DNA of 64,000 nucleotides from Pseudomonas fluorescens (GTDB lineage Bacteria; Pseudomonadota; Gammaproteobacteria; Pseudomonadales; Pseudomonadaceae). The stretch covers positions 3,206,501 to 3,270,500 of the forward strand of contig NZ_CP078138.1 in assembly GCF_019212185.1 (NCBI RefSeq). The letters are read 5' to 3'. Below, piece after piece: positions 50,706 through 59,331 of the stretch. The notes below the pieces were generated by a model. That model was not told the origin of the DNA. It ran no database searches and saw only the letters and a list, made by a program, of their open reading frames with translations. A program made the translations under genes and the position numbers. The first letter of the stretch is position 1; each line of letters begins with the position of its first letter.

Positions 50706-52460
50706 TTATTGTTGTTTCACTGGTGTTGCGTGCTCTTTTTTTGTGGGAGCGAGCCTGCTCGCGAAGAACTCAAGGGCGCTGCGTTCCTTCAGAATGGCCG
50801 CGTTATCGTTGACGTTTTTCGCGAGCAGGCTCGCTCCTACAGAGGTGGTGGTTGCAGTCGATGTGGCGAGGATCAGTTGGGCAGCTTTTTCGGCGATCAT
50901 CAGCGTCGGTGAGCAGGTGTTGCCCGAGGTGATGCGCGGCATGATCGAGGCGTCGGCGATGCGCAGGCCGGGAATCCCGTGCACTCGCAACTCGGCATCG
51001 ACCACGGCATCGGCGTCCTGGCCCATGCGGCAGGTGCCCACTGGATGGAAGATAGTCGTGCCTATTCGTGCGGCGGCTTCGTGCAGTTGTTCCTCGGTCT
51101 GCAAGGCAGCGCCCGGCAGGTACTCCACCGGTTTGAACGGCTGTAGCGCGGGGGCGGCGACAATGCGCCGGGTCAGGCGGATGGCGTCGGCGGCGACACG
51201 CAGGTCCTCGGGATGGCTCAGGTAGTTGGGCTGGATCAGCGGCGCCTGCTGCGGGTCGGCCGAGCGGATGTCGATACGTCCACGGCTTTGCGGGCGCAGG
51301 TCGCAGACCGAGGCGGTGAACGCCGGGAAGGCATGCAAGGGCTCGCCAAAGCGCTCCAGGGACAGCGGTTGCACGTGGTATTCAAGGTTCGCCGATGTTT
51401 GTTCAGGGCCGGAGCGGGCAAAGGCGCCGAGTTGGCTGGGGGCCATCGACAGCGGACCGCTGCGGTTGTACAGGTAGCGCAAGCCCATGCCCATCTTGCC
51501 CCACAAACTGCCAGCGATCTGGTTCAGGGTGCGGGCATTTTCCAACTGGTAGATCAGCCGCAGTTGCAGGTGATCCTGCAGGTTGCCACCGACGCCGTTG
51601 AGTGGGTGTACGACATTGATCCCCAGGCGTTTGAGCAGGTCGACAGGGCCGATGCCGGAGCGCTGGAGAATCCCTGGCGAGCCGACGGAGCCAGCACTGA
51701 GAATGATTTCCCGGCGTGCGCTGAAGCTTTTCGACTGGCCCTGCCAGCGCGCAACCACCTTGCTCGCCCGGCCGTTTTCCAGCAGCACCCGATCCACCTC
51801 GACCCCGGTCAGCACCGTCAGGTTGGGACGCTGGGCCGCCGGTTTGAGAAAGGCCTTGGCGGCATTCCAGCGCACCCCGGCTTTCTGGTTGACCTGGAAG
51901 TAGCCGCAGCCTTCATTGTCGCCCCGGTTGAAATCGTCGATGCTGGCGATGCCGGTCTGTTCGGCGGCCGTGCGGAAAGCATCGAGGATCGGCCATGACA
52001 GGCGCTGGCGTTCGACTCGCCACTCGCCGCCGGCGCTGTGAAACTCCGAGTCACCGGCAAAATGGTTTTCGCTCTGGCGGAACAGTGGCAGTACCTCGTT
52101 CCAGCTCCAGCCCGGGTTGCCGTCAGCGGCCCAGCGATCATAGTCGCCGGCCTGGCCGCGCATGTAGATCATGCCGTTGATCGATGAGCTGCCACCGAGC
52201 ACCTTGCCCCGAGGGTAGCTCAGGCTGCGGCCCTGCAGGCCGTCCTGCGCCTCGGTCTTGAAACACCAGTCGGTGCGCGGATTGCCGATGCAGAACAAGT
52301 AGCCGACCGGAATGTGAATCCACGGATAGTTATCGCGGCCACCGGCCTCGAGCAACAGGACCCGGTGCTGCGGGTTGGCGCTGAGCCGGTTGGCCAACAG
52401 GCAACCGGCGGGACCGGCGCCGACCACGATGTAATCGTATCCATCAACGGCAGGTTGCAT
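50706..52460 (-). CDS. GMC-family choline-dehydrogenase-like flavoenzyme, REP-extended
   Basis: A 584-aa FAD oxidoreductase. DYIVVGAGPAGCLLANRLS binds FAD; YPRGKVLGGSSSINGMIYMRGQ and the second GMC signature (ILSAGSVGSPGILQRSGIGP) are present. The active-site region GTTIFHPVGTCRMG and ...SGNTCSPTLMIAEKAAQLI closes the fold. After that the frame runs through a complete REPIN: VGASLLAKN and FASRLAPT are translated REP cores, giving a tail of about 43 residues. The ATG at 52460 follows GAGG. It is divergent from a LysR gene and heads an operon with the MHS transporter. The substrate is an alcohol of unknown identity. Confidence 0.9.
   Translation of the reverse strand: MQPAVDGYDYIVVGAGPAGCLLANRLSANPQHRVLLLEAGGRDNYPWIHIPVGYLFCIGNPRTDWCFKTEAQDGLQGRSLSYPRGKVLGGSSSINGMIYMRGQAGDYDRWAADGNPGWSWNEVLPLFRQSENHFAGDSEFHSAGGEWRVERQRLSWPILDAFRTAAEQTGIASIDDFNRGDNEGCGYFQVNQKAGVRWNAAKAFLKPAAQRPNLTVLTGVEVDRVLLENGRASKVVARWQGQSKSFSARREIILSAGSVGSPGILQRSGIGPVDLLKRLGINVVHPLNGVGGNLQDHLQLRLIYQLENARTLNQIAGSLWGKMGMGLRYLYNRSGPLSMAPSQLGAFARSGPEQTSANLEYHVQPLSLERFGEPLHAFPAFTASVCDLRPQSRGRIDIRSADPQQAPLIQPNYLSHPEDLRVAADAIRLTRRIVAAPALQPFKPVEYLPGAALQTEEQLHEAAARIGTTIFHPVGTCRMGQDADAVVDAELRVHGIPGLRIADASIMPRITSGNTCSPTLMIAEKAAQLILATSTATTTSVGASLLAKNVNDNAAILKERSALEFFASRLAPTKKEHATPVKQQ
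50746..50837. repeat. REPIN within the 3' end of the GMC gene
   Basis: A perfect 20-bp inverted repeat: GGAGCGAGCCTGCTCGCGAA at 50746-50765 and its complement at 50818-50837, separated by 52 bases. It lies inside the open reading frame of the dehydrogenase. Confidence 0.88.
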
Positions 52461-52593
52461 CCCTGACCTCACTGCTTGTTGTTCTTATTGCGCTTGATCC
52501 TAGTTGTTAGCTTTCGACAAAAGAATGTTAGTTTTTACGCAGCTGCTGTGCGTTTATAAACAATCACCCTCAGACGTGACACAAGGACGGTCC

Positions 52594-53487
52594 ATGTTCG
52601 ACTGGAATGACTTACGGTTTTTTCTCGAATTGCAGCGCAGCGGGCGGCTGCTGACGGCGGCCAAGCGCCTGAAAACCACCCACGCCACGGTGGCACGGCA
52701 CATCGAAGCGATCGAACAGAGCCTCGGTACCGCGTTGTTCGTCCAGCACGCCCAGGGTTACCAACTGACGCCGGCCGGCGAAGCCCTGCTTAAACACGCC
52801 GAGGCCATGGAAAACGTGGCCTTACAGGCCCAAGAGGAAATCACCCAGTCGAGCGCGCCCCTGGGCAAGATTCGCCTGGGGGTGACCGAAGGCCTGGGCA
52901 TCATGTTCCTCGCCAGCCGCATGCAAGGACTGTTCGAACGTTACCCGGGGCTTGAGGTGGAGTTGGTGGCGGTGCCGCGCTTTGTCAGCATTCTCAACCG
53001 CGAAGCCGAGATCAGCATCCATCTGGAGCGCCCGGCGGCGGACATGCTGGTGACCCGCAAACTCACCGATTACCGTCTGGCGCTGTACGCCAGTCAAGAC
53101 TATCTCGACCGTGCGCCGCCGCTGCGCAGTCGCGAAGACCTAGGCCAGCATGCCTGGATCGGTTATGTCGACGACCTGCTGTATAGCCAGGAATTGATGT
53201 TCCTCAACAGCTTCTGTCGCAACCCCAGGGTGGTGTTCCACAGCACCAGCGTGATCGCCCAACAACAGGCGGCACGCGCCGGCCTGGGCATCGCGGTGCT
53301 GCCGTGCTATCTGGCCAGCGGCGACCCGCAGTTGGTAGCGTTACTCCCTGCCGAGCGCATCCAGCGCAGTTACTGGATGAGTACCCGGCGCGAGTTGCAC
53401 AAATCGGTACGCCTGCGCCTGCTCTGGGATTACGTCGTGCAACTGTGTGACTCGGAACAGGGCCTGTTGCTCGGGCCGGATCTTTAG
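52594..53487 (+). CDS. LysR-family transcriptional regulator
   Basis: A 297-aa regulator. The winged helix covers residues 1-60 (MFDWNDLRFFLELQRSGRLLTAAKRLKTTHATVARHIEAIEQSLGTALFVQ). The effector domain follows and ends with the basic segment STRRELHKSVRLRLLWDYV. AAGGA lies six bases before ATG 52594, which I prefer to the ORF start at 52504. It is divergent from the GMC dehydrogenase/MHS transporter operon across 133 bp and is its probable regulator. Its last four bases overlap the convergent AlkC-like gene. Confidence 0.92.
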   Translation: MFDWNDLRFFLELQRSGRLLTAAKRLKTTHATVARHIEAIEQSLGTALFVQHAQGYQLTPAGEALLKHAEAMENVALQAQEEITQSSAPLGKIRLGVTEGLGIMFLASRMQGLFERYPGLEVELVAVPRFVSILNREAEISIHLERPAADMLVTRKLTDYRLALYASQDYLDRAPPLRSREDLGQHAWIGYVDDLLYSQELMFLNSFCRNPRVVFHSTSVIAQQQAARAGLGIAVLPCYLASGDPQLVALLPAERIQRSYWMSTRRELHKSVRLRLLWDYVVQLCDSEQGLLLGPDL

Positions 53488-54584
53488 TCGCGGATTTCGA
53501 AGGCGGTGCTCGCCAGTCGCTCACCATTGACCATGATGTGCACCGCGTGGCTGCCGGCATAGTGCTTGCGGGTGGTCATGTCGCGAATCTGCTGGGCGCG
53601 GCTCAAAGTCTGGCGGGCGTGAGCGGGCAGGGCCAGGCCCTTGAGCTTGAACACCTTGGCCGAGGTCGCGCCGGAAGCCTTGACGTACTCGATGGCGTAA
53701 TCCACCACCAGGCGCTGGTCCTGGTCGGCGGTGGATTGCAGTTCGAGCGACAGGGTGATGCCCTCGCCGAGGCTGATCACTGCTGGCTCGACCTTGAGCC
53801 TGTGAATCTTCACTTGCGGCTTGGCCCCGGCACCGATGACCGTCAGCGCCCGCAAATCACCCTGTTTGATCAGGCTGCGCAGGGCGTGTTTGGCGATCCA
53901 GGCGGTGCGTGGGTCTTCCAGTGACCAGCCTTCAATAACGTCGAGGGCCCAGGCCGGATGGTCCTTGGTGATGTCGTTGAGGTGGTTGGCCACCGATTTG
54001 CGCACGTACAGGCTGCTGTCGCGCTTGAGGTTGTCGAGAATCGACGCCGCCAGCGACGGATCAGCCTGCACCGCTTCGAGGCGAAACGACCAGGGCAGGC
54101 GTGGCCGGCTGCCTTCGCTGGCGAGGCGACGGACATGCTCGTTATTGTCCAGCGACCATTCATGCATTAGCGCCAAGCCGCGCTGCAAATCACTGCGCAG
54201 AAAATGCCGAACGGCAAACTCTGAAGAACCAAAACGGGTGAAATACTTCAGCGCCTCCATGGAGCGGGCGAAGTCATGGGCGCCGTAGGTTGCCACGTAG
54301 TCGGCGAGGAACATGCTGACGAAACCGCTGTTGAGTCGTGGAGCCAGCGCCTCGAGCACCTCCAGGGCCTGCTCGTAGTCCAGGCCCAGCACGGCATGCA
54401 GGCACTCGCTGGTGCGCGCCATGCGCTGCATCACCGAACGTTGCGCCAGACCGTCGTTGGCCATGTCGAGGAACGCTTTACGATCGAAACGCGGATACAC
54501 GGCGCGCACTTCGTCGGCGATATGGGCGAAACGTTCGGCGTTGAAGATTTCCTTCAGCGCCGGTGCGGATTGGCTATCACTCAT
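53484..54584 (-). CDS. DNA alkylation repair protein (AlkC-like glycosylase)
   Basis: A 366-aa protein of the HEAT-repeat DNA glycosylase superfamily that removes N3-alkylated bases. The helical repeats include WSFRLEAVQADPSLAASILDNLKRDSSLYVRKSVANHLNDITKDHPAWAL, typical of AlkC/AlkD. After about residue 265 a beta-rich, Ig-like domain follows (KVEPAVISLGEGITLSLELQSTADQDQRLVVDYAIEYV), which distinguishes AlkC from AlkD. GGGAG precedes ATG 54584. It lies 25 bases downstream of the Kef-type antiporter on the same strand, so the two may share a transcript. Confidence 0.88.
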   Translation of the reverse strand: MSDSQSAPALKEIFNAERFAHIADEVRAVYPRFDRKAFLDMANDGLAQRSVMQRMARTSECLHAVLGLDYEQALEVLEALAPRLNSGFVSMFLADYVATYGAHDFARSMEALKYFTRFGSSEFAVRHFLRSDLQRGLALMHEWSLDNNEHVRRLASEGSRPRLPWSFRLEAVQADPSLAASILDNLKRDSSLYVRKSVANHLNDITKDHPAWALDVIEGWSLEDPRTAWIAKHALRSLIKQGDLRALTVIGAGAKPQVKIHRLKVEPAVISLGEGITLSLELQSTADQDQRLVVDYAIEYVKASGATSAKVFKLKGLALPAHARQTLSRAQQIRDMTTRKHYAGSHAVHIMVNGERLASTAFEIRD

Positions 54585-54609
54585 GTGGAGCTCCCTGGCA
54601 AATGGCGGA

Positions 54610-56421
54610 TCACAGGCGTTTTCCGGCATCGTCCTGGATCTGGTCGGCCTCGAACAAGCGCGCCAACTCGGCGCGTGACTCCTGGGCGGTTTGCAGCACC
54701 TTGGCCGCGTCGTCGTAGATCGCGTGCTGGGCTTCCAGGACCTGTTCATCGTGATGGCTGAACAGCTTGATCCGCGCGTCGGCCTGGGCCTGGCTCAAAC
54801 CCAGGCCGCGCAGGGTGCGGCGGCTCATTTCCAGGCTGGAGTAGTAGGTTTCGCGCACGGCGTCGGCACCGAGGTCCATCAAACGGTGCACGTGCTGGCG
54901 GTTGCGGGCGCGGGCGATGATTTTCATGTGCGGGTAGAGCTTGCGCACCAGTTCGGCGGTCTTGATGTTGGTTTGCGGATCGTCGGTGGCGATGATGAAG
55001 AACTCCGCTTCGCCGACCTTGGCCGCGCTGAGGATTTCCGGGCGCATCGGGTCGCCGTAGAACACCGGCACGCCACCGAAGCTGCGCGACAACTCGATGG
55101 TCTCCACCGACGTGTCGAGGGCGACGAATTCGATTTTCTGCGCCCGCAGGATCCGCGCGACGATCTGCCCCATACGGCCCATGCCGGCAATCACCACCCG
55201 CGGCGCGTCGGTGTCGATCTCGCGCAGGTGCGGCGGCACGGCCACCGGTTCGACCTTGGTTTTCGCCAGACGGGCGCACATCAGCATCAACAGCGGGGTG
55301 ATCGCCATCGACAGGGTAATCGTCAGCACCTGCATGTCATACAGCCTTGCATCGAACAGATTATGGTCGCGGCCCATCTTGAACACCACGAAGGCGAACT
55401 CGCCGCCGGCAGCCAGCACCACCCCCAGGCGTATCGCGCTCAAGCGGTTGAGGCCGCCGGCGAGGCTGCCGACCAGGTACAGCAGCGGCAGTTTTACCGA
55501 AATCAGCAGCAGGGTCATGCCCAGCACGGCGAGCGGCGCGCTGAACAGCAAATCGAGGTTGGCACCCATGCCCACACTCATGAAGAACAGCCCGAGCAGC
55601 AGGCCCTTGAACGGCTCGATCTGCGCTTCCAGTTCGTGACGGTACTCTGAGTCGGCCAGCAGCAAGCCGGCGAGAAATGCGCCGAGGGCCATCGACACGC
55701 CTACCTCGTCCATCAGCCAGGCGGTGCCGATCACCACCAGCAAGGCGGTGGCGGTAGAAACCTCCGGCAAGCCGCTTTTGGCGACGATGCGAAACACTGG
55801 GCGCAACAGGTAGCGCCCGCCGACCACCACCACGGCAATGCTGCCGAACACTTGCAGGGCATGGTTGATTTCTTCGGCGGTGGTCGTGGTGTCGCTGCGG
55901 CCGGCCAGGGCCGGGACCATGGCGATCAGCGGGATTGCCGCGATGTCCTGGAACAGCAGGATGGCAAAGGCCAGGCGCCCGTGGGGGCTGGTCAGCTCCT
56001 TGCGTTCGGCCAGGCTTTGCAGGCCCAGGGCCGTAGACGACAACGCCAGACCAAGACCGAGCACGATGGCACTGTTGAGTTTCTGGCCAAACACGTAGAA
56101 CGCCAGTACGCCGATCAACGAGGCGGTCAGCAGCACCTGGGCCAGGCCGACGCCGAACACCGCCTTACGCATCACCCACAGACGTCGTGGCGACAACTCC
56201 AGGCCAATGATGAACAACAGCAACACCACGCCCAGCTCGGAAATGTGCATCACGCTTTGCGGGTTGCCGATCAAGCCGAGCACCGACGGCCCGATGATCA
56301 GACCGGCCAGAAGGTAACCGAGCACAGCGCCCAGTTGCAGGCGTTTGGCCAGCGGTACCGTGAGTACGGCGGCAAACAGAAAAACCACGGCGGCCTGCAA
56401 CAGGCTTCCTTCCTCGTGCAT
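54610..56421 (-). CDS. CPA2-family K+/H+ antiporter with RCK domain (Kef-like)
   Basis: A 603-aa inner-membrane antiporter. Some twelve helices span residues 5-385; LAGLIIGPSVLGLI, LLLFIIGLELSPRRLW and FAILLFQDIAAIPLIAMVP (with the ion-binding Gln-Asp) are KefB/KefC hallmarks. A cytoplasmic RCK_N domain follows (RVVIAGMGRMGQIVARILRAQ near residue 410), then a helical tail. No KefF/KefG-like ancillary gene is adjacent. It probably protects against electrophiles or pH stress by K+ efflux. It is intact and begins about 150 bp from the FKBP gene, in the opposite direction. Confidence 0.92.
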   Translation of the reverse strand: MHEEGSLLQAAVVFLFAAVLTVPLAKRLQLGAVLGYLLAGLIIGPSVLGLIGNPQSVMHISELGVVLLLFIIGLELSPRRLWVMRKAVFGVGLAQVLLTASLIGVLAFYVFGQKLNSAIVLGLGLALSSTALGLQSLAERKELTSPHGRLAFAILLFQDIAAIPLIAMVPALAGRSDTTTTAEEINHALQVFGSIAVVVVGGRYLLRPVFRIVAKSGLPEVSTATALLVVIGTAWLMDEVGVSMALGAFLAGLLLADSEYRHELEAQIEPFKGLLLGLFFMSVGMGANLDLLFSAPLAVLGMTLLLISVKLPLLYLVGSLAGGLNRLSAIRLGVVLAAGGEFAFVVFKMGRDHNLFDARLYDMQVLTITLSMAITPLLMLMCARLAKTKVEPVAVPPHLREIDTDAPRVVIAGMGRMGQIVARILRAQKIEFVALDTSVETIELSRSFGGVPVFYGDPMRPEILSAAKVGEAEFFIIATDDPQTNIKTAELVRKLYPHMKIIARARNRQHVHRLMDLGADAVRETYYSSLEMSRRTLRGLGLSQAQADARIKLFSHHDEQVLEAQHAIYDDAAKVLQTAQESRAELARLFEADQIQDDAGKRL

Positions 56422-56569
56422 CGATCACTCCTGGGGGGGCTTGTATAGGCTGAGCACGGAACGGATTCCGTGTACTTCGAAGCGCAGTGTAACGGCGTGT
56501 TGCATTCACTGCATGGGTCGGTAAGTATCGCGGCTGATTAATTAAGGCGTATGACAGGCGAGAGCGGCA

Positions 56570-56754
56570 ATGAACGAAGAATTACAGATCATCGACCTGG
56601 TAGTGGGTGAGGGTAAAAAGGCTGTCAAAGGCGCGTTGATCACCACCCAGTACCGCGGTTGGCTGGAGGACGGCAGCGAGTTCGATTCCTCCTGGAGTCG
56701 CGGCAAGCCGTTCCAGTGTGTGATCGGCACCGGACGGGTGATCAAGGGCTGGGA
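56570..56754 (+). pseudogene. FKBP-type peptidyl-prolyl isomerase, 5' part (split gene)
   Basis: Codons 1-61 of a small FKBP: MNEELQIIDLVVGEGKKAVK, TTQYRGWLEDGSEFDSSWSRGKPF and IGTGRVIKGW. Homologous sequence stops inside codon 62 at GA (56753-56754); the frame then runs 62 more codons into the inserted DNA. The other part resumes at 60994. Joining 56570-56754 to 60994-61147 gives 339 bases, exactly 112 codons plus a stop, the normal size. The gene is therefore interrupted by insertion, not decayed. The first half alone lacks the second part of the active-site pocket and should be inactive. Confidence 0.93.
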
Positions 56755-57039
56755 GTCACGCGTTGTAATGGAAGAACTTCGCTCTAATAACCTTGTGTTG
56801 GCTAGAAAGGCCAAGCAAGAGAAATCTCCACAGAATGCGAACAGTCCAAAGGTGCGGGGCCGTCAGGTCAAGTTGGCACCTCATGTGCTCGCTGCTCTCT
56901 ACAAGGGGCGTCTACGCTTCAGGCTCTCGCTGATGTACTGAATGCTCAAGCACTCTTCGCTAGTCGTGGTGGTGAGTGGAGTCCTACAACTGTTCGTCGC
57001 TCGATGTTGGCACTTGTTGTGACGTTCAAGAAGGTATGA
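56755..57039 (+). pseudogene. Serine recombinase C-terminal remnant with a frameshift
   Basis: Two adjoining frames together read ...KLAPHVLAALYKG then ASTLQALADVLNAQALFASRGGEWSPTTVRRSM, ending at TGA 57037-57039. The second part matches the C-terminal DNA-binding domain of serine recombinases (L..LN..G....RGG.W...TVRR pattern). The frames join if one G is restored in the G run near 56903-56907. The catalytic N-terminal domain with its nucleophilic serine is missing. The relic lies at the left boundary and is probably what remains of the enzyme that inserted the island. Confidence 0.6.
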
Positions 57040-57320
57040 GGGTGAACACCAATAGTGCCTAGTGTTCTTTTTCAGATTAAGAACAATTCCCATTGGGTAG
57101 TCGTTTGTGGCTTGATATCTCTCGCTCAAAACCTAGTTTCCCAAACAGTACTGCATTCACCTGTTCCATGCCAGAAACAATCCCTCCGTGCAAGAGGTCG
57201 TCTCCCACGGCGGGCGGGCAGGGCTTTCAGTGCCAGTGCATTGCGTGATGTCATTTTGATGTTGGTGGTTTCTGGTTGTGATAGAGTGTTTTCACCTTAA
57301 GCTTAGGAGGTTGTTTTGAC

Positions 57321-57905
57321 ATGAAGTTGAGTATAGGTATCGCTGTTGTGGCATCGGCTATTTTTGCAGGCGGTTGTTTTGCTGCGAGTAAAAGTTCAGC
57401 ACCTCCTAAGTGGCAGCAAGAACCTACTGCTTTCATGGGAATTAATCTTGAAGGAAACCTCAAGTACGATGTGAGGCAATGCCCCTCTGGTTATCAGCTT
57501 CCGACAGAGCTTTGCTGGAAGTCTCTTTCTGAGGAACTATACGACGTATGGGGGCTGCCGGAAGTTGGCATTGATAACCTGAGAATGTCCGTCAAGATTG
57601 TTGATTCCAGCATCCAATACATGCGACTCACAACTTATGCGGATCAGTTTGCAAAATTTCGTGATTTGTTAATTCAGAAGTACGGTAAGCCTAGTATGGC
57701 TCGCAAAGAGGTTGTTAAGACAAAGGCTGGGGCCACATTTGATAATGACAAGCTCTACTGGCAGGGCGTCAATATTACTATGGTGCTCAGCAGGTACAGC
57801 GATGATATTGATACCAGCTCTCTGACTATATTTAGTGAAAAGGCAGCCGCCAAGGCTACTACAGAGGGTCAAAAAGGTATCAAGGAGGCCGCCTCCAAGC
57901 TTTGA
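57321..57905 (+). CDS. Exported protein of unknown function, 194 aa
   Basis: A signal peptide is clear (MKLSIGIAVVASAIFAGGCFA). AGGC could be a lipobox with Cys19, or it could be cleaved after CFA. The mature part has a conserved-looking core, LCWKSLSEELYDVWGLPEVGIDNLRMSVKIVD, a central RDLLIQKYGKPSMARKEVVKTKAGATF and a lysine/alanine-rich C-terminus. AGGAGG precedes the start by ten bases, so it is well expressed in principle. It is the first intact island gene, plus strand, with 281 gene-free bases before it. I do not recognise the family. Confidence 0.7.
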   Translation: MKLSIGIAVVASAIFAGGCFAASKSSAPPKWQQEPTAFMGINLEGNLKYDVRQCPSGYQLPTELCWKSLSEELYDVWGLPEVGIDNLRMSVKIVDSSIQYMRLTTYADQFAKFRDLLIQKYGKPSMARKEVVKTKAGATFDNDKLYWQGVNITMVLSRYSDDIDTSSLTIFSEKAAAKATTEGQKGIKEAASKL

Positions 57906-58038
57906 GGCGCTCTTGGCTGGTTTGCAAAGCTCTGAGCAAGCCTTTGAGCGATCTATCTGTATCTTTTCGGATTGCAGGGGTATCCCTGCTTTCCTGATTT
58001 GTCTCAGCTCAACATCCAAATGTGCCCCGTACCCCGTA

Positions 58039-58058
58039 CCCCGCACCAGCGGGCGGGG
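58039..58058. terminator. GC hairpin between convergent island genes
   Basis: CCCCGC pairs with GCGGGG around an eight-base loop in an otherwise AT-rich 171-bp gap between the exported protein and the convergent AbiC-like gene. No T tract follows. Confidence 0.4.
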
Positions 58059-58076
58059 ATAGCTATAAATTTCGCC

Positions 58077-58847
58077 CTAGCCATGTTCAAGGAACTGTCG
58101 GGCGCCAAAGTACCTCTGATTAATATGTTTGAAATCAATGATGTCTTTAATGGAATCCAATTCATCTTGATCATCACTTTGCCAGCTTGCAAATGTATAA
58201 ATGACGTAGACAGAAGTCTTTTCTATCGGCTCCTGGCCTTTACCTTCCTTCCCGCGTGCCCAATCCATTTCACAGAAGTATGATGGCTGCATTGTCTCTG
58301 GATGTATGTCAGGGTTCAGAATGGTGCTGAATTTTGAGCGAATCAACTTTTCTGCTGCTTTATACGTGTATCGCATGCTATCGCTTCTGATCTTCTCAGC
58401 TAGATTCTGTGCGATGACGATCAGTCGTGCAGACTCCAGCCAAGCAATCCTATTTTTGTACAAGCCACCATCAGGGGATAAAAGTTTTTTGTATGCTTCG
58501 TTCAAGCACTCAAGAGATTGTTTGCTGTACACCTCATCGTCTCGAATTTCCTTTTCCTGAGCGATGCCAGAGAGCTGTGTAGAAATGGTTTCTGATTGAG
58601 TTTTGATGGTGGCTATGATGCCAATGAATCCAAGAGCAGAGATTACAGTTGATAGCACGCCCCCGAAGTAGTCACCAAACACACCCCAATCACTAGTGCT
58701 ACTACTCAAGCCGGATGCAGAGAATTGCCAGAGCCAAGGGGCAGCCACTGCCGTTGTGCAGGTGATCAATGCAATGATAGCGATAGGTGCCCAGTTCTTG
58801 ACTGTGTTCTGCTGCTTGGTGCTAGCTTCCACTGCTACACGCCTCAT
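58077..58847 (-). CDS. AbiC-like putative phage abortive-infection membrane protein
   Basis: A 256-aa protein. Two hydrophobic helices lie at residues 20-44 and 60-82. Between and within them is WGVFGDYFGGVLSTVISALGFIGIIATIKTQ, which resembles the 'GxFGDxxGGxLNPxxxFxxFxxLxxTIxxQ' signature of the family annotated as putative phage abortive-infection proteins. A predicted coiled segment follows (SETISTQLSGIAQEKEIRDDE), then a soluble C-terminal domain of about 140 residues with KFSTILNPDIHPETMQPSYFCEMDW. AGGGA precedes the start. It lies 12 bases downstream of an 87-aa gene, so the two form an operon. Defence activity is inferred from family and context. Confidence 0.6.
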   Translation of the reverse strand: MRRVAVEASTKQQNTVKNWAPIAIIALITCTTAVAAPWLWQFSASGLSSSTSDWGVFGDYFGGVLSTVISALGFIGIIATIKTQSETISTQLSGIAQEKEIRDDEVYSKQSLECLNEAYKKLLSPDGGLYKNRIAWLESARLIVIAQNLAEKIRSDSMRYTYKAAEKLIRSKFSTILNPDIHPETMQPSYFCEMDWARGKEGKGQEPIEKTSVYVIYTFASWQSDDQDELDSIKDIIDFKHINQRYFGARQFLEHG

Positions 58848-58859
58848 CTGTTGATTCCC

Positions 58860-59123
58860 TTAAAGTTTGTCCGCACGCAGGTCTAGGCTGATTAGCAGCC
58901 CTTTCACAATTTCGTGGCAATCCTTCTCTGGCATATCTGTTGTAATGCTAATCAAGCCAACGCTGTTCCTTTTCACTGTGCAGCCTACATCCTCAAAGTT
59001 AGTTAAAATATCTGCATAGAATGCATCAAGTCTCTGCTCTTGTTCATCATCAGATAGTTCATCCCGCATTGGGTTGGTTGGGGTTGGCCCTTGGTAGAAG
59101 GGTTTATAGCTGTAAGTTTTCAT
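58860..59123 (-). CDS. Small hypothetical protein upstream of the AbiC-like gene
   Basis: An 87-aa acidic, soluble protein: a Tyr/Pro-rich start (MKTYSYKPFYQGPTPTNPMRDEL), an acidic helix (SDDEQEQRLDAFYADILTNFEDVG) and a short alpha/beta ending with DCHEIVKGLLISLDLRADKL. No family is recognised. It is the first gene of the minus-strand island pair, with 12 bases to the next start, so it may be a sensor or regulator of the membrane protein (inference). The ribosome site is weak. Confidence 0.6.
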   Translation of the reverse strand: MKTYSYKPFYQGPTPTNPMRDELSDDEQEQRLDAFYADILTNFEDVGCTVKRNSVGLISITTDMPEKDCHEIVKGLLISLDLRADKL

Positions 59124-59331
59124 GTTTCACCGTTGATGGTCAGATTTAGGCCGAGTCTATCTAAGGGCTTTAGTTGCTGCAATTATATTCATCTGCTCGG
59201 AGCACTTTCTGCTCGAAAGGGCATTCGCACATACAGAAGCTGCTACGAACATCAAGAAGAGCCTCGTCCGTGCTGCCTGGAGCCTCCAGCTGCATGATAC
59301 AATGGCCGTTTGCCATGCTTGGGGATAGCTG

